Source of the DNA: Sutterella sp.
Lineage (GTDB): Bacteria; Pseudomonadota; Gammaproteobacteria; Burkholderiales; Burkholderiaceae_F
Direction: 5' to 3'
Assembly (NCBI RefSeq): GCF_030539355.1
Contig: NZ_JAUNSF010000002.1
Location: 1,553-65,552 of the forward strand
Length of the DNA: 64,000 bases
In this document: positions 9,723-18,245 of the stretch, one piece after another
How the letters are laid out: each line of letters starts with the position of its first letter
Position numbering within the stretch: position 1 is the stretch's first letter
Notes under the pieces: model-generated
Seen by the model: only the letters and a program-made list of their open reading frames with translations
Database searches by the model: none
Told to the model about the DNA's origin: nothing
Made by a program: the position numbers and the translations under genes

Positions 9723-10507
9723 GCGATCACTCCGCGGTCGGCGAGAAGGAGCAGGGCGGCGGCGAAGGCGACACCGCCGATCAGGAGAACTTCCGCCAGG
9801 GTGAGGCCGGGCACGGCGCGCCTCGGCCACGATCCGGAGAAGCCCCGGAGAGTGAGCGCTTCCTCAAGACGCCGGCTCTTCATGAAGGCGCGCAGGAAGA
9901 GGAGCGAGACGAAGGCGGCGAGCGTGCGGTAAGTGTGGAGATTCATGCGCGGTTCGAACCCTCGGAGCATCGCCGCCTCGCGCATGTGAGCAAGCTCCTG
10001 CCGGAGGGCGAGGATCTGGCGCGCCATGAGCGTTATCAGGGTGACGAGCTTCGCGGGCATGCCAAGCGCGCCCATCGTCGCTGCGGTGCGGGAGACGCCC
10101 ATCGGTGCCGCGAGCACGAGGAAAAGGAAGAGCACCGCGTTGCAGCGCAGCGTGGTGAGGAGTGCGAGGAGGAGTCCCTCGCGGGTAATCGGGACCACGC
10201 CGAGTGTGAGCACTGACTCACCGGGCGTCGTCCAAGGAACGATGAGCCAGAGGGCCGTCGTGAAGACATTCACTGCGGCGACGTTCCTGAGGAGTGAACG
10301 CTTCCTCATGTTCCCGAGACAGAGCGCGAGCAGGAGCGCAGCGCCCGCGAAGGCTGCCCCGGCGGCGGCCGGGGTCTTCAGAACCGCGGCCGTCAGGGCG
10401 AGGAGCCCGAAAAGGATGAGCCGCGCCCGGTCACCCGGGGCGGCAAGGAGAGAAAACCGCGAAATGTGAGCGGCGGGCAGTGCTTCGGCGGAGGCTCGTT
10501 CAGTCAT
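9713..10507 (-). CDS. nikQ: Nickel/cobalt ECF transporter T component
   Basis: Membrane coupling protein linking the ATPase to the substrate-binding subunits. The 264-residue product has several hydrophobic helices in the first half and two EcfT coupling motifs, AAMLRGFEP and ALTLRGFSG, that contact the ATPase. Overlaps nikO and follows nikL by 38 bp. Assigned to the NikQ/CbiQ family. Confidence 0.88.
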   Translation of the reverse strand: MTERASAEALPAAHISRFSLLAAPGDRARLILFGLLALTAAVLKTPAAAGAAFAGAALLLALCLGNMRKRSLLRNVAAVNVFTTALWLIVPWTTPGESVLTLGVVPITREGLLLALLTTLRCNAVLFLFLVLAAPMGVSRTAATMGALGMPAKLVTLITLMARQILALRQELAHMREAAMLRGFEPRMNLHTYRTLAAFVSLLFLRAFMKSRRLEEALTLRGFSGSWPRRAVPGLTLAEVLLIGGVAFAAALLLLADRGVIACL

Positions 10508-10545
10508 TTCCTTTCTCCCTCCCGAGTGTTTCTGCGGCTCTGTGC

Positions 10546-11148
10546 TCAGGCGGCGATGCCCCCGAGACCGATCAGCCAGCCGATGCCGCCCACGATGTCT
10601 TGCACCCTCGGACCCGGGTCGAGGCTCTCGGCGAGACGTTTCTCGATCGGAGCGAGGCGGCGGTCAAGCGCCCGCGCAACGGCGGCCTCCACGTCGGCCT
10701 CGGTAAGGCCTGCGGTCACGGCCGGCGCTGAAGGAAGAGCTTCGCCGGCAGCTGCCTTGGGAGCGGGGACAGTCTCGGAGTGAGCAGCCGCTCCCGTGGA
10801 GACGCCTGCGGCGGAGGCGAGTTCACCGGCCTCGACCATCTAGGTGTTGCGGTGCTCCTCGCCCGCGTCCACGGTGAGGAGCGCGCCCTTGCCGGCTTTG
10901 ACAAGCTCGGCGGGTGGCGTGAAACGCCAGGTGCCTGACTCATCGGTCTTCCCGGTGACGACCGCCGGTCCCCCCTCGGGAGCGGTCACGGTGATCACTG
11001 CGCCCCGGGCCTTCGAGCCGCCCGAGAAGCCGCTCTCAATGACGATCTCCCCGCCCTCGGGCCAGGCGAAGAGGTTGACGCGGTGCGCGGCTGCGGTGCC
11101 CGCGAGAATCACGAGCAGGGTGAGGAGAAACGGGCGCAGGTCAGGCAT
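10546..11148 (-). pseudogene. nikL: NikL-like transporter subunit with in-frame amber codon
   Basis: Reads as one 200-residue protein except for a TAG at 10840-10842 (codon 103). The N-terminal part (from ATG 11148, overlapping nikM by 8 bp) has a signal-like helix, then AAHRVNLFAWPEGGEI and a beta-sandwich ending DAGEEHRNT. The same frame continues straight after the stop with an Ala-rich linker, a charged helix and a C-terminal membrane helix (QDIVGGIGWLIGLGG) typical of NikL/CbiL. One C-to-T change on the plus strand would convert a TGG Trp codon into this TAG. It may be a recent nonsense mutation, read-through, or two polypeptides, since an ATG follows the stop immediately. A sequencing error is possible. 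Confidence 0.75.
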
Positions 11149-11767
11149 TTTGTTTTTCTCCGAATGCGTTGCCGATGAGGGCGGGGTTTCTTTTGCGCAG
11201 CATCCGCACGACGATCGCGGTGATGACACCCTCGGCGAGCATCACGGGGATGTGCGCGATGAGGAGCGCCGCCGCAGCGGCCCTGAAGCCCTCCTCGGAG
11301 AAGCCGAGCGCGAGAGCGGTGAGGAGTGCCGCGACAAGCACGGCGACCGCGCCCGCGGCGAAGGCCGCGGCGGCGGCGGCGAGTCCGCTGCCGGAGGCGG
11401 GGGTGCAGGTGCGGAAGACGAGGAGGGCGGCGAGTGCCCCCGTGGCCATCGTGAAGGTGTTGACGCCGAGCACCGTGAGGCCGCCGAATCCGAAGAGCAG
11501 GCTCTGCAGCAGGAGCGCCGCGAAGATCACCGGAAAGGCCGCCCAGCCGGCGAGGATGCCGACCAGGCCGTTCAATATCAGGTGCGCGCTCGAGAAGCCG
11601 ACTGGCACGTGGATGAGCGAGGCGACGAAGAAGGCGGCCCCGGCGAGCGAAGCCGTCATCAGGCGCTCCGAGGGCAGGCGCCTCAGACCCACGGCAATGC
11701 CGGCGGCTGCTGCAACGGCGCCGGCTGCGAGCACCGGCGCGGCGAGAACACCTTCAGCGATGTGCAT
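11141..11767 (-). CDS. nikM: Nickel/cobalt ECF transporter S component (CbiM/NikM)
   Basis: Integral membrane metal-binding component of the importer. It begins MHIAEGVL; in this family the free amino terminus and His2 coordinate the Ni/Co ion, which fixes the start at 11767. Six or so hydrophobic helices fill the 208 residues. It lies between nikK (3 bp upstream) and nikL (8-bp overlap). Substrate is nickel or cobalt; the presence of K and L subunits instead of CbiN favours the Nik-type system by family knowledge. Confidence 0.9.
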   Translation of the reverse strand: MHIAEGVLAAPVLAAGAVAAAAGIAVGLRRLPSERLMTASLAGAAFFVASLIHVPVGFSSAHLILNGLVGILAGWAAFPVIFAALLLQSLLFGFGGLTVLGVNTFTMATGALAALLVFRTCTPASGSGLAAAAAAFAAGAVAVLVAALLTALALGFSEEGFRAAAAALLIAHIPVMLAEGVITAIVVRMLRKRNPALIGNAFGEKQNA

Positions 11768-11770
11768 TTC

Positions 11771-12547
11771 TTACTTCCTTGCCTCAGCCGGATCCGTGAA
11801 CTCCATCCAGATCACGGCACCGAGCTCGACGTCCTTCTCCGCGCCCTCGAACTTCATCTTCTCCGGGGCGTCGTTGAGGGCGGCGAATCCCCACCAGCCG
11901 GCCCACGGCGCGGCGTAGCTGAAGATGCCCTCGGCATCGGTGCGGACGACCTGCGTGACGAAGTAGTCGTTCGGCGCCCGGCGCGAGCCGTCCTCGTTGA
12001 AGTACTCGACCTCGACCTCGCAGTTCGCGGCGGGCTTGCCGTCAAGCAGAACCTGACCGCGGAAGACGTTGCCCGCATAAGCCGCGAAGGGGCGCGTGAG
12101 CGGAACGATCTCCGTGCGCACGCCGACGGGCTCGGCCCAGCCGTCCTCCTCGCCGAAGGCGCTCACGACGGTCTTGGTGTAGTGAACGATGAACTTGTCC
12201 TCGGCGGGCTCCCAGTAGGGGACGGGCTCGGCGACGAACTGGTAGACGCCCGGGCGTCCGAGTCGGTACGAGGTCTTCCAGGAGTCCTTCCCGAAGAGCT
12301 TGTCGGCGGCGAGAGTGCCCGTGAGGTCGGTCTTCGCGCCGTCGGCCCAGACCGAGAAGTTCACCGGCTTCGCCATCGTCATGCCGCTGCGCTCCATCGG
12401 GTGCGCAAAGGCGATGCGGAGGTTCACCTGCGATTCGGCGCGCTCGAGCGCGGTCGCGTGGTCAGGGATCACGATGCCGAAATGAGCCTGGACGGCAAGG
12501 GGAAGAAAAACGGCGAGTGCAGCGAGCACTCTGGCGTGTGAAATCAT
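11771..12547 (-). CDS. nikK: Periplasmic DUF4198 protein, NikK-like
   Basis: Secreted accessory subunit of NikKLMQO transporters. The ATG at 12547 gives a clean signal peptide (ISHARVLAALAVFLPLAVQA) followed directly by HFGIVIPDH, so a metal-binding His sits near the mature N-terminus. The body is beta-rich with a carboxypeptidase-like repeat (VFRGQVLLDGKPAANCEVEVEY). The total is 258 residues. First gene of the nik operon; a longer upstream frame would run through the promoter and lacks a signal. Confidence 0.87.
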   Translation of the reverse strand: MISHARVLAALAVFLPLAVQAHFGIVIPDHATALERAESQVNLRIAFAHPMERSGMTMAKPVNFSVWADGAKTDLTGTLAADKLFGKDSWKTSYRLGRPGVYQFVAEPVPYWEPAEDKFIVHYTKTVVSAFGEEDGWAEPVGVRTEIVPLTRPFAAYAGNVFRGQVLLDGKPAANCEVEVEYFNEDGSRRAPNDYFVTQVVRTDAEGIFSYAAPWAGWWGFAALNDAPEKMKFEGAEKDVELGAVIWMEFTDPAEARK

Positions 12548-12629
12548 CTGGAAACTCTTGGCAGAGGGACCGTCCGCTACCGGTCCGGTGAAAAGGCGGA
12601 CGATGTGGCGGCACCGTCCTTTCACACGA

Positions 12630-12679
12630 ATTTTATTTTCGTCATACTTTCGACCGCAATAGTTCGGATTGCCTAATCC
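12630..12679 (-). promoter_or_regulatory. nik operon promoter and candidate operator
   Basis: On the minus strand TTGCGG (12654-12659) is followed after 18 nt by TAAAAT (12630-12635). Just upstream is a small inverted repeat, GGATT-GCCT-AATCC (12666-12679), and an AT-rich imperfect palindrome, ACGAA/TTCGT, spans the -10 (12626-12642). A metal-dependent repressor is likely but not identifiable; a second NikR half-site is missing. Confidence 0.45.
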
Positions 12680-12747
12680 CACGAAATGCGTGCCAGTAAA
12701 TGTGATTTCGCCGCGGCGTGTCTCTTCGGACACCTTCCGCGGCGAAC

Positions 12748-12763
12748 ACCGATCGTGATCGGT
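12748..12763 (-). terminator. Hairpin after the Nudix gene
   Basis: ACCGATC-GT-GATCGGT forms a perfect 7-bp stem starting two bases past the stop codon. No T-run follows, so a weak terminator or an mRNA 3'-end stabiliser is the best guess. Confidence 0.4.
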
Positions 12764-12764
12764 C

Positions 12765-13607
12765 TCAGAAGTGCTTCCTGAGCGTGAGGAGCATCGCCAT
12801 CGCGGCCTCCTTCATCATCTTCCCCTCGACAATGCGCTCAAGCGCTTTCTCGGCCGAGCAGACCTCGAAGCACTCCACCTCGCCGTCGAGCGGCCGCGGC
12901 GTGAACCCCTCGGGCAGCGTCACGCAGAAGGAGTGGCTCGCCTCGTGGAGCCACCCGTGGCGTATGGGGCGCGACGCCCAGTAAAAGCCCAGGTCCTCGG
13001 GATGAAGCGCCTCGAGGTTCTCGAGCCCCGCCTCCTCCATCGCCTCGCGGCCGGCCGCATTGAGAGGCGTCTCGCCCGCGCCGATCATGCCCGCGGCGAG
13101 ACCGTCCCAGAGGCCGGGGCCGACGAGCTTTTTCTGACTGCGCTTCGCCATGAGGAAGACCGGGTCGCGCTCGTCGCTGGGCGCGCGCAGCCGCGCGGTG
13201 ATCTGCACGGCGGAGGTGCCCGCGCCGATCGGGCGGAAGAGCGCGCGCTCGAGCCTCAGAAGAGGCTTGCCCTCGGGCGGCGCGTCGGGGCGGGTCATGG
13301 CCCTCAGGTCAAGGAGTTCGTCGCGCCAGCCCTGCGAAAGGCCGGCCTCGCGCATGAGCCGTCCGAAGGGCTCGAGCTCGAGGGGAAGCGCGAGTTCCGT
13401 GCCGCTGTACATGGCGCCGGGAAGCGCGCCCACGCGCGCCGCCCAGTCGGGCAGCGTGCGGCCGACGACATGCCCTTCCCACATGACGGGAACGAGCCCC
13501 GCGTCCGGAACGGAAAAGCCCGCCGTGAACGCATCGCAGACGGCGCTCAGGCGGGCTTCAAAGGTCCCGGAAGCGAGGGCGCGCTGCGTCCTCACTTCTT
13601 CAGTCAT
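12765..13607 (-). CDS. Nudix hydrolase with N-terminal DUF4743-type domain
   Basis: The complete Nudix box GX5EX7REUXEEXGU is present around residue 180 (GMIGAGE, then REAMEEAGL), so an active pyrophosphohydrolase on a nucleoside-diphosphate-linked compound is expected. The first ~120 residues resemble the DUF4743 domain found in front of Nudix domains in some thiamine-pyrophosphokinase-like hydrolases; this part is a recognition by style. Length 280. The gene lies 6 bp after lysS on the same strand, so it is probably co-transcribed. Substrate unknown. Confidence 0.85.
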   Translation of the reverse strand: MTEEVRTQRALASGTFEARLSAVCDAFTAGFSVPDAGLVPVMWEGHVVGRTLPDWAARVGALPGAMYSGTELALPLELEPFGRLMREAGLSQGWRDELLDLRAMTRPDAPPEGKPLLRLERALFRPIGAGTSAVQITARLRAPSDERDPVFLMAKRSQKKLVGPGLWDGLAAGMIGAGETPLNAAGREAMEEAGLENLEALHPEDLGFYWASRPIRHGWLHEASHSFCVTLPEGFTPRPLDGEVECFEVCSAEKALERIVEGKMMKEAAMAMLLTLRKHF

Positions 13608-13613
13608 GGTCGA

Positions 13614-15152
13614 TCAGCCCTTGAAGTTCTCGGGACGCATGTGCGGGAAGAGCAGCACGTCGCGGATCGTCGGGGCGTCCGTGAGGAGCATGATGAAGCG
13701 GTCGATGCCGATGCCGCAGCCGGCGGTCGGGGGCAGGCCGTACTCGAGCGCGCGGATGTAGTCGGCGTCGTAGTACATGGCCTCGTCGTCGCCGTGGCTC
13801 TTCTTGTCGGCCTGGGCCTTGAAGCGGGCGGCCTGGTCATCGGGGTCATTGAGCTCGGAGAAGCCGTTCGCGGTCTCGCGGCCGGCGATGTAGAGCTCGA
13901 AGCGCTCGGTGATCTGCGGATCGCTGTCGGAGGCGCGGGCAAGCGGAGAGATCTCGACCGGGTAGTTGATGATGAAGGTCGGCTCAATGAGCTTCGTCTC
14001 CGCGGTCTCCTCGAAGAGGGACATCTGGAGCGCGCCCACGCCGGCGTCGACGGGGATCTCGCCGCCCAGGCGCTCAAGCTCGGCGCGCAGGAACGCGGCG
14101 TCATTCAACTGCTCGTCGGTGTACTGCGGCGCGAACTTGCGGATCGCCTCAAGCGGGGTGAGACGGTGGAAGGGCTTGCTGAGATCGATCTCGTGGCCCT
14201 GGTAGTTCAGAACGGCGGAGCCCGTGGCGGCGACGGCGACCGAGCGCAGCAGCTCCTCGGTGTAGTCCATCTGGTCGCGGTACGTCCAGTACGTCGCGTA
14301 GAACTCCATCATCGTGAACTCGGGGTTGTGACGGATCGACACGCCCTCGTTGCGGAAGTTGCGGTTGACCTCGAACACGCGCTCGAAGCCGCCGACGACG
14401 AGGCGCTTGAGGTAGAGCTCCGGCGCGATGCGCAGGTACATGTCCATGTCGAGCGCGTTGTGATGCGTCACGAAGGGCTTCGCGTTGGCACCGCCCGGGA
14501 TCGGGTGGAGCATCGGGGTCTCGACCTCGAGGAAGCGGTGCTCGAGCATGAAGGAGCGGATCGCGGCGATCGCCTTCGAGCGGATGAGGAAGCGGCGGCG
14601 CGAGTCCTCGTTCATGATGAGGTCGACGTAGCGCTGGCGGTAGCAGAGCTCCGTGTCCTGCAGGCCCTTGTGCTTGTCAGGGAGCGGCCTGATGCTCTTC
14701 GTCATCAGGCGGATTTCCTTCACGCGGATCGCGAGGTCGCCCGCGCGGGTGCGGAAGAGCGTGCCGCGGCCGGCGACGATGTCGCCGAGGTCATACGTCT
14801 TGAAGGCGGCGTAGGCGTCGGGGCCCACTTCGTTCATCTGCACGAAGTACTGCATGTCGCCCGTGAAGTCACGCAGCGTGCAGAAGCTCGCCTTGCCCAT
14901 GATGCGCTTGAGCATCACGCGGCCGGAGCAGGCGACCTCGGGCGCGGCGGCCTCGAGTTCCTCGGCGGTCATCTCGCCGTACTTCGCGCGGAGGTCACCG
15001 AAGAGGTCGGTGCGCTTGAAGTCGTTCGGATAGGCGACGCCGGCGGCGCGCAGCGCGGCGAGCTTCGCGCGGCGCTCCGCGATGATGTGGTTCTCCTCGG
15101 CGGCGGCTTCCTGCTGCTGCACCGGGGTTTCCTGAGCGTTGGTCTCAGCCAT
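13614..15152 (-). CDS. lysS: Lysine--tRNA ligase, class II
   Basis: Charges tRNA-Lys. The 512-residue protein has an N-terminal OB-fold anticodon domain ([21 protein letters not shown]) and a class II core with motif 1 ([20 protein letters not shown]), motif 2 ([20 protein letters not shown]) and motif 3 ([14 protein letters not shown]). An N-terminal Gln/Glu-rich tail is unremarkable. Follows prfB, the classic prfB-lysS pair; a strong hairpin lies in the 67-bp gap. Confidence 0.98.
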   Translation of the reverse strand: MAETNAQETPVQQQEAAAEENHIIAERRAKLAALRAAGVAYPNDFKRTDLFGDLRAKYGEMTAEELEAAAPEVACSGRVMLKRIMGKASFCTLRDFTGDMQYFVQMNEVGPDAYAAFKTYDLGDIVAGRGTLFRTRAGDLAIRVKEIRLMTKSIRPLPDKHKGLQDTELCYRQRYVDLIMNEDSRRRFLIRSKAIAAIRSFMLEHRFLEVETPMLHPIPGGANAKPFVTHHNALDMDMYLRIAPELYLKRLVVGGFERVFEVNRNFRNEGVSIRHNPEFTMMEFYATYWTYRDQMDYTEELLRSVAVAATGSAVLNYQGHEIDLSKPFHRLTPLEAIRKFAPQYTDEQLNDAAFLRAELERLGGEIPVDAGVGALQMSLFEETAETKLIEPTFIINYPVEISPLARASDSDPQITERFELYIAGRETANGFSELNDPDDQAARFKAQADKKSHGDDEAMYYDADYIRALEYGLPPTAGCGIGIDRFIMLLTDAPTIRDVLLFPHMRPENFKG

Positions 15153-15179
15153 TTTTTTTCTCTGGTGAAAAAGCGGTTG

Positions 15180-15206
15180 CCCCCGGGAAGATTCGGTCCC
15201 CGGGGG
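15180..15206 (-). terminator. Hairpin between prfB and lysS
   Basis: CCCCCGGG (15180-15187) pairs with CCCGGGGG (15199-15206). On the minus strand the stem is followed by CAACCGCTTTTTC, so partial termination between prfB and lysS is possible. Confidence 0.45.
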
Positions 15207-15219
15207 AGGGGAGGCGGAA

Positions 15220-16345
15220 TTAATCGGCCGCGGGCATGCCGCCCACGCCGGCCTTCAGGCTCGCCTCAATGAACTGGTCAAGGTCGCCGTCGAGCACGGC
15301 GCCGGTGTTGCCCGTCTCGACGTTGGTGCGCAGATCCTTCACGCGGGACTGATCGAGCACGTAGCTGCGGATCTGGTGGCCCCAGCCGATGTCGGACTTC
15401 TGCTCCTCGAGCTTCGTCTGCGCCTCCATGCGCTTGCGCATCTCGAGCTCGTAGAGCTTGGCCTTCAGCTGCTGCATGGCCTTCTCGCGGTTGCGGTGCT
15501 GCGAGCGGTCGTCCTGGCAGATCGTGATGATGCCCGTCGGGATGTGGTGGATACGCACGGCCGACTCGGTCTTCTGAATGTGCTGACCGCCGGCACCCGA
15601 GGCGCGGAACACGTCGATGGAGAGGTCCGCCGGGTTGATCTCGATGTCGATCGAGTCGTCCACCTCGGGGTAGACGTAGACCGAGCAGAACGAGGTGTGG
15701 CGGCGGGCGTTCGAGTCAAAGGGGCTCTTGCGCACGAGGCGGTGAATGCCCGTCTCGGTGCGCAGCGTGCCGTAGGCCCACTCGCCCTCGATGAAGAGCG
15801 TGGCGGACTTGATGCCGGCGACTTCGCCCGGGGTCTCTTCCTCGAGCGTGACGCGGAAGCCCTTGCGCTCGTTGTAGCGCATGTACATGCGCTCGATCAT
15901 GCTCGCCCAGTCCTGGGCCTCGGTGCCGCCCGCGCCCGACTGGATTTCGAGGTAGCAGTTGGCCGAGTCCATCGGCTGGTTGAACATGCGCTTGAACTCA
16001 AGCTGACCGACCTCGCGGGCGTATTCGTCCACTTCCTGGCCGACCATCTCGACGGCGTCCCAGTCCTCGTCGGCCATGGAGAGCTCGAAGAGCTCGCCGG
16101 CGTCCTTGAGGCCGGAGGTGAGGCGGTTGAAGCTGCCGACGATGTCGTCGAGCATCTTCTTCTCCTTGCTCACTTCCTGGGCGTGCTTCGGGTCGTTCCA
16201 GAGGTCGGGGTTCTCAATCTCGCGATTGACTTCTTCGAGTCGTCGTGCCTTGCGGTCGACGTCAAAGATACCTCCGAAGTTCGGCGAGCCTGTGGCCCAG
16301 ATCCTCAATGAGGCCCTCAATCTGATTGATGCGTTCAGCTTCCAT
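15220..16345 (-). CDS. prfB: Peptide chain release factor 2, programmed +1 frameshift
   Basis: RF2 recognises UGA and UAA. The gene reads join(16345..16265,16263..15220) on the minus strand: 27 codons from ATG 16345 ([16 protein letters not shown]) reach CTT-TGA-C, and a +1 slip skips one T to continue GAC-GTC-GAC ([11 protein letters not shown]). The product is about 374 residues. The SPF tripeptide ([11 protein letters not shown]) for stop-codon reading and the GGQ peptide-release motif (GAGGQHIQ) are present. Frameshifting at the internal UGA gives autoregulation: low RF2 raises slippage. Upstream of lysS. Confidence 0.97.
16261..16276 (-). promoter_or_regulatory. RF2 programmed frameshift signal
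   Basis: The minus strand reads CGGAGGTATCTTTGAC. A Shine-Dalgarno-like GGAGG sits three bases before the slippery CTT, followed by UGA and C, a weak termination context. This is the same arrangement as the well-studied E. coli prfB site. Confidence 0.95.
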
Positions 16346-16457
16346 TTGTTTATTGCGTCCTTTGGATGGGTCCCCGGGCGGGCCGGACTGCTGCCGACAC
16401 GGGCCGGGAACGCATGAGAGCGTGAAAAATTTCAGAAACTCGCCATTATAGGCGGAG

Positions 16458-16545
16458 AGAGCCTCCGGGGGCGCCGGAAATCCGCTGAATTCTCAGGGAA
16501 ATCCGTGTGCCCGGAGGCTCTTTTACATCGGGGGCTCGGGCCCCC
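16458..16545. repeat. Long inverted repeat between recJ and prfB
   Basis: AGAGCCTCCGGG (16458-16469) and CCCGGAGGCTCT (16510-16521) form a perfect 12-bp stem around a 40-nt loop; TTTT follows on the plus strand. Next to it is a 6-bp hairpin GGGGGC-TCGG-GCCCCC (16530-16545). Genes on both sides run on the minus strand. They may terminate the prfB-side antisense or act as a bidirectional structure. Confidence 0.5.
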
Positions 16546-16550
16546 GGAGA

Positions 16551-18242
16551 CTATTCGGCTGCCTCGGCGACGAGCTGCACCGAACGGCGTCCGCGGAACT
16601 CGTTGATCGAGGGGCGGTAGGCGATGCGCACGCGCGTCGGAAGGGGATCGCGGTGACGGAAGAAGATCGCGTCGAACCGCTGGCCGCCCAGGCCGAGCGA
16701 GAGCTTCAGGTGCGCGTCCTTGAGGAGCGTCTGGTTCAAGACGGAGAACTCGTTGGCGAAGAGCGGCGCTTCGAACCCCTGTCCCCAGATCTGCCCCTCG
16801 ATCTCGCCGCAGAGGCGCTCGGTGATCTCGTCCGGGGCGAGTCCGCCGTCGGTGAGGACGACGCGCTCGAAGACGGATGCCTCGACGTGCGTGCGCACGA
16901 TCTCCTCGAAGGCCTGTGCGAACTCCTGGTAGCCGTCGGGACGGATCGAGAGGCCCGCGGCCATCGCGTGACCGCCGAAGCGGATGACGACGCCGGGGAG
17001 CGCCTTCGAGACGAGGTCGAGCATGTCGCGCAGATGAATGCCGGGGATCGAGCGGCCAGAGCCCTTCAGTTCCCCGTTCTCCGTCGGAGCGAAGACGATC
17101 ACGGGGCGGTGGATGCGTTCCTTCAAGCGCGCGGCGACGAGCCCGACCACGCCTTCGTTGAAGCCGGGGTTGTAGAGCGAGAAGGTCGCGCGCTCGTCGA
17201 CGTTGACGGAGTCGAGGATCTCCTCGGCCGCGGTCTGCATCTCGCCCTCGAGCTCGCGGCGCTCGGCGTTGATCGAGTTGAGGCTGTCGGCGAGCGCGAG
17301 CGCCGCGGCCGGGTCGTCCGAGAGCAGGCACTCGATGCCGTTCTCCATCGTGGAGAGACGGCCCGCGGCGTTGATGCGCGGCGCGACGGCGAAGCCGAAG
17401 TCGCGCACGCAGGCCGTGGCGATGTTTTTCCCCGAGATCTGGAAGAGCGCCTCGATGCCCGCGTGGGTGCGGTTGTTGCGGATGCGCTGCAGGCCCTGCG
17501 AGACGAGGATGCGGTTGTTCTTGTCGAGCTTCACGACGTCGGCGACGGTGCCGAGCGCCACGAAGTCGCAGAGCGTGTCGAGCCGCGGCTGCGCGCCGTC
17601 GGGCCAGGCGCCCTGTTCGCGCAGCAGCGCACGGAGCGCGAGCAGCACGTAGTAGATGACGCCGACGCCCGCGAGGTTCTTCGAGGGGAACTTCGAGGTG
17701 GCGAGGTTCGGATTGACGATCGCGAGCGCGCGCGGGAGCTCCGGACCGGGGAGGTGGTGGTCGGTGACGATCACCTCGATGCCGAGCTCGCGGGCGCGCT
17801 CGACGGCCGCAGCCGAGGAGACGCCGTTGTCGACGGTCACGATGAGGTTCGGCCGGGGGTTTCTCGCCGCGACGATGTCGACCACCGTCGGCGTGAGGCC
17901 GTAGCCGTGGAGCACGCGGTCGGGGACGAAGTAGGAGGCGTCGATGCCGAGCATGCGGAAGCCGCGGATGCCGACCGCGCAGGCGGTCGCGCCGTCGCAG
18001 TCGTAGTCGGCGACGATGGTGACGTGCTCATGACGGGCGCGGGCGAGCGCGAGACGCTCGGCCGCCTCGCGGGTGCCCTCGAGCATCCCGGGCGGAAGCA
18101 TGCCCTGCCAGTTCTGATCGAGGTCGGAGCGCTCGCAGATGCCGCGGGCGGCGAGCGCGCGGGCGATGGGCGGGAGGTATCCCTCGCGGGTGAGGCGCTC
18201 GGCGGTGTGCGGGTCGTAGGCGCGGGAAAGAATCTTCGTCAT
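16551..18242 (-). CDS. recJ: Single-stranded-DNA-specific exonuclease RecJ
   Basis: 5'-3' ssDNA exonuclease of recombination and repair. DHH-family motifs are clear: VADYDCDGATA (motif I), VTVDNGVSS (motif II), VTDHHLPG (motif III DHH), then the DHHA1 part with GGHAMAAGLSI. A C-terminal OB-type domain ends in EAAE. Length 563 is standard. It starts 3 bp after the RpfE-like gene ends, so the two form one transcript. Confidence 0.97.
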   Translation of the reverse strand: MTKILSRAYDPHTAERLTREGYLPPIARALAARGICERSDLDQNWQGMLPPGMLEGTREAAERLALARARHEHVTIVADYDCDGATACAVGIRGFRMLGIDASYFVPDRVLHGYGLTPTVVDIVAARNPRPNLIVTVDNGVSSAAAVERARELGIEVIVTDHHLPGPELPRALAIVNPNLATSKFPSKNLAGVGVIYYVLLALRALLREQGAWPDGAQPRLDTLCDFVALGTVADVVKLDKNNRILVSQGLQRIRNNRTHAGIEALFQISGKNIATACVRDFGFAVAPRINAAGRLSTMENGIECLLSDDPAAALALADSLNSINAERRELEGEMQTAAEEILDSVNVDERATFSLYNPGFNEGVVGLVAARLKERIHRPVIVFAPTENGELKGSGRSIPGIHLRDMLDLVSKALPGVVIRFGGHAMAAGLSIRPDGYQEFAQAFEEIVRTHVEASVFERVVLTDGGLAPDEITERLCGEIEGQIWGQGFEAPLFANEFSVLNQTLLKDAHLKLSLGLGGQRFDAIFFRHRDPLPTRVRIAYRPSINEFRGRRSVQLVAEAAE

Positions 18243-18245
18243 GGC

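Noticed and set aside
12626..12650. NikR box before nikK
   Set aside because: One GTATGA half is present, but the partner TCATAC is absent at the required spacing.
12548..12764. Cobalamin riboswitch upstream of the transporter
   Set aside because: No convincing B12-box; the region is short.
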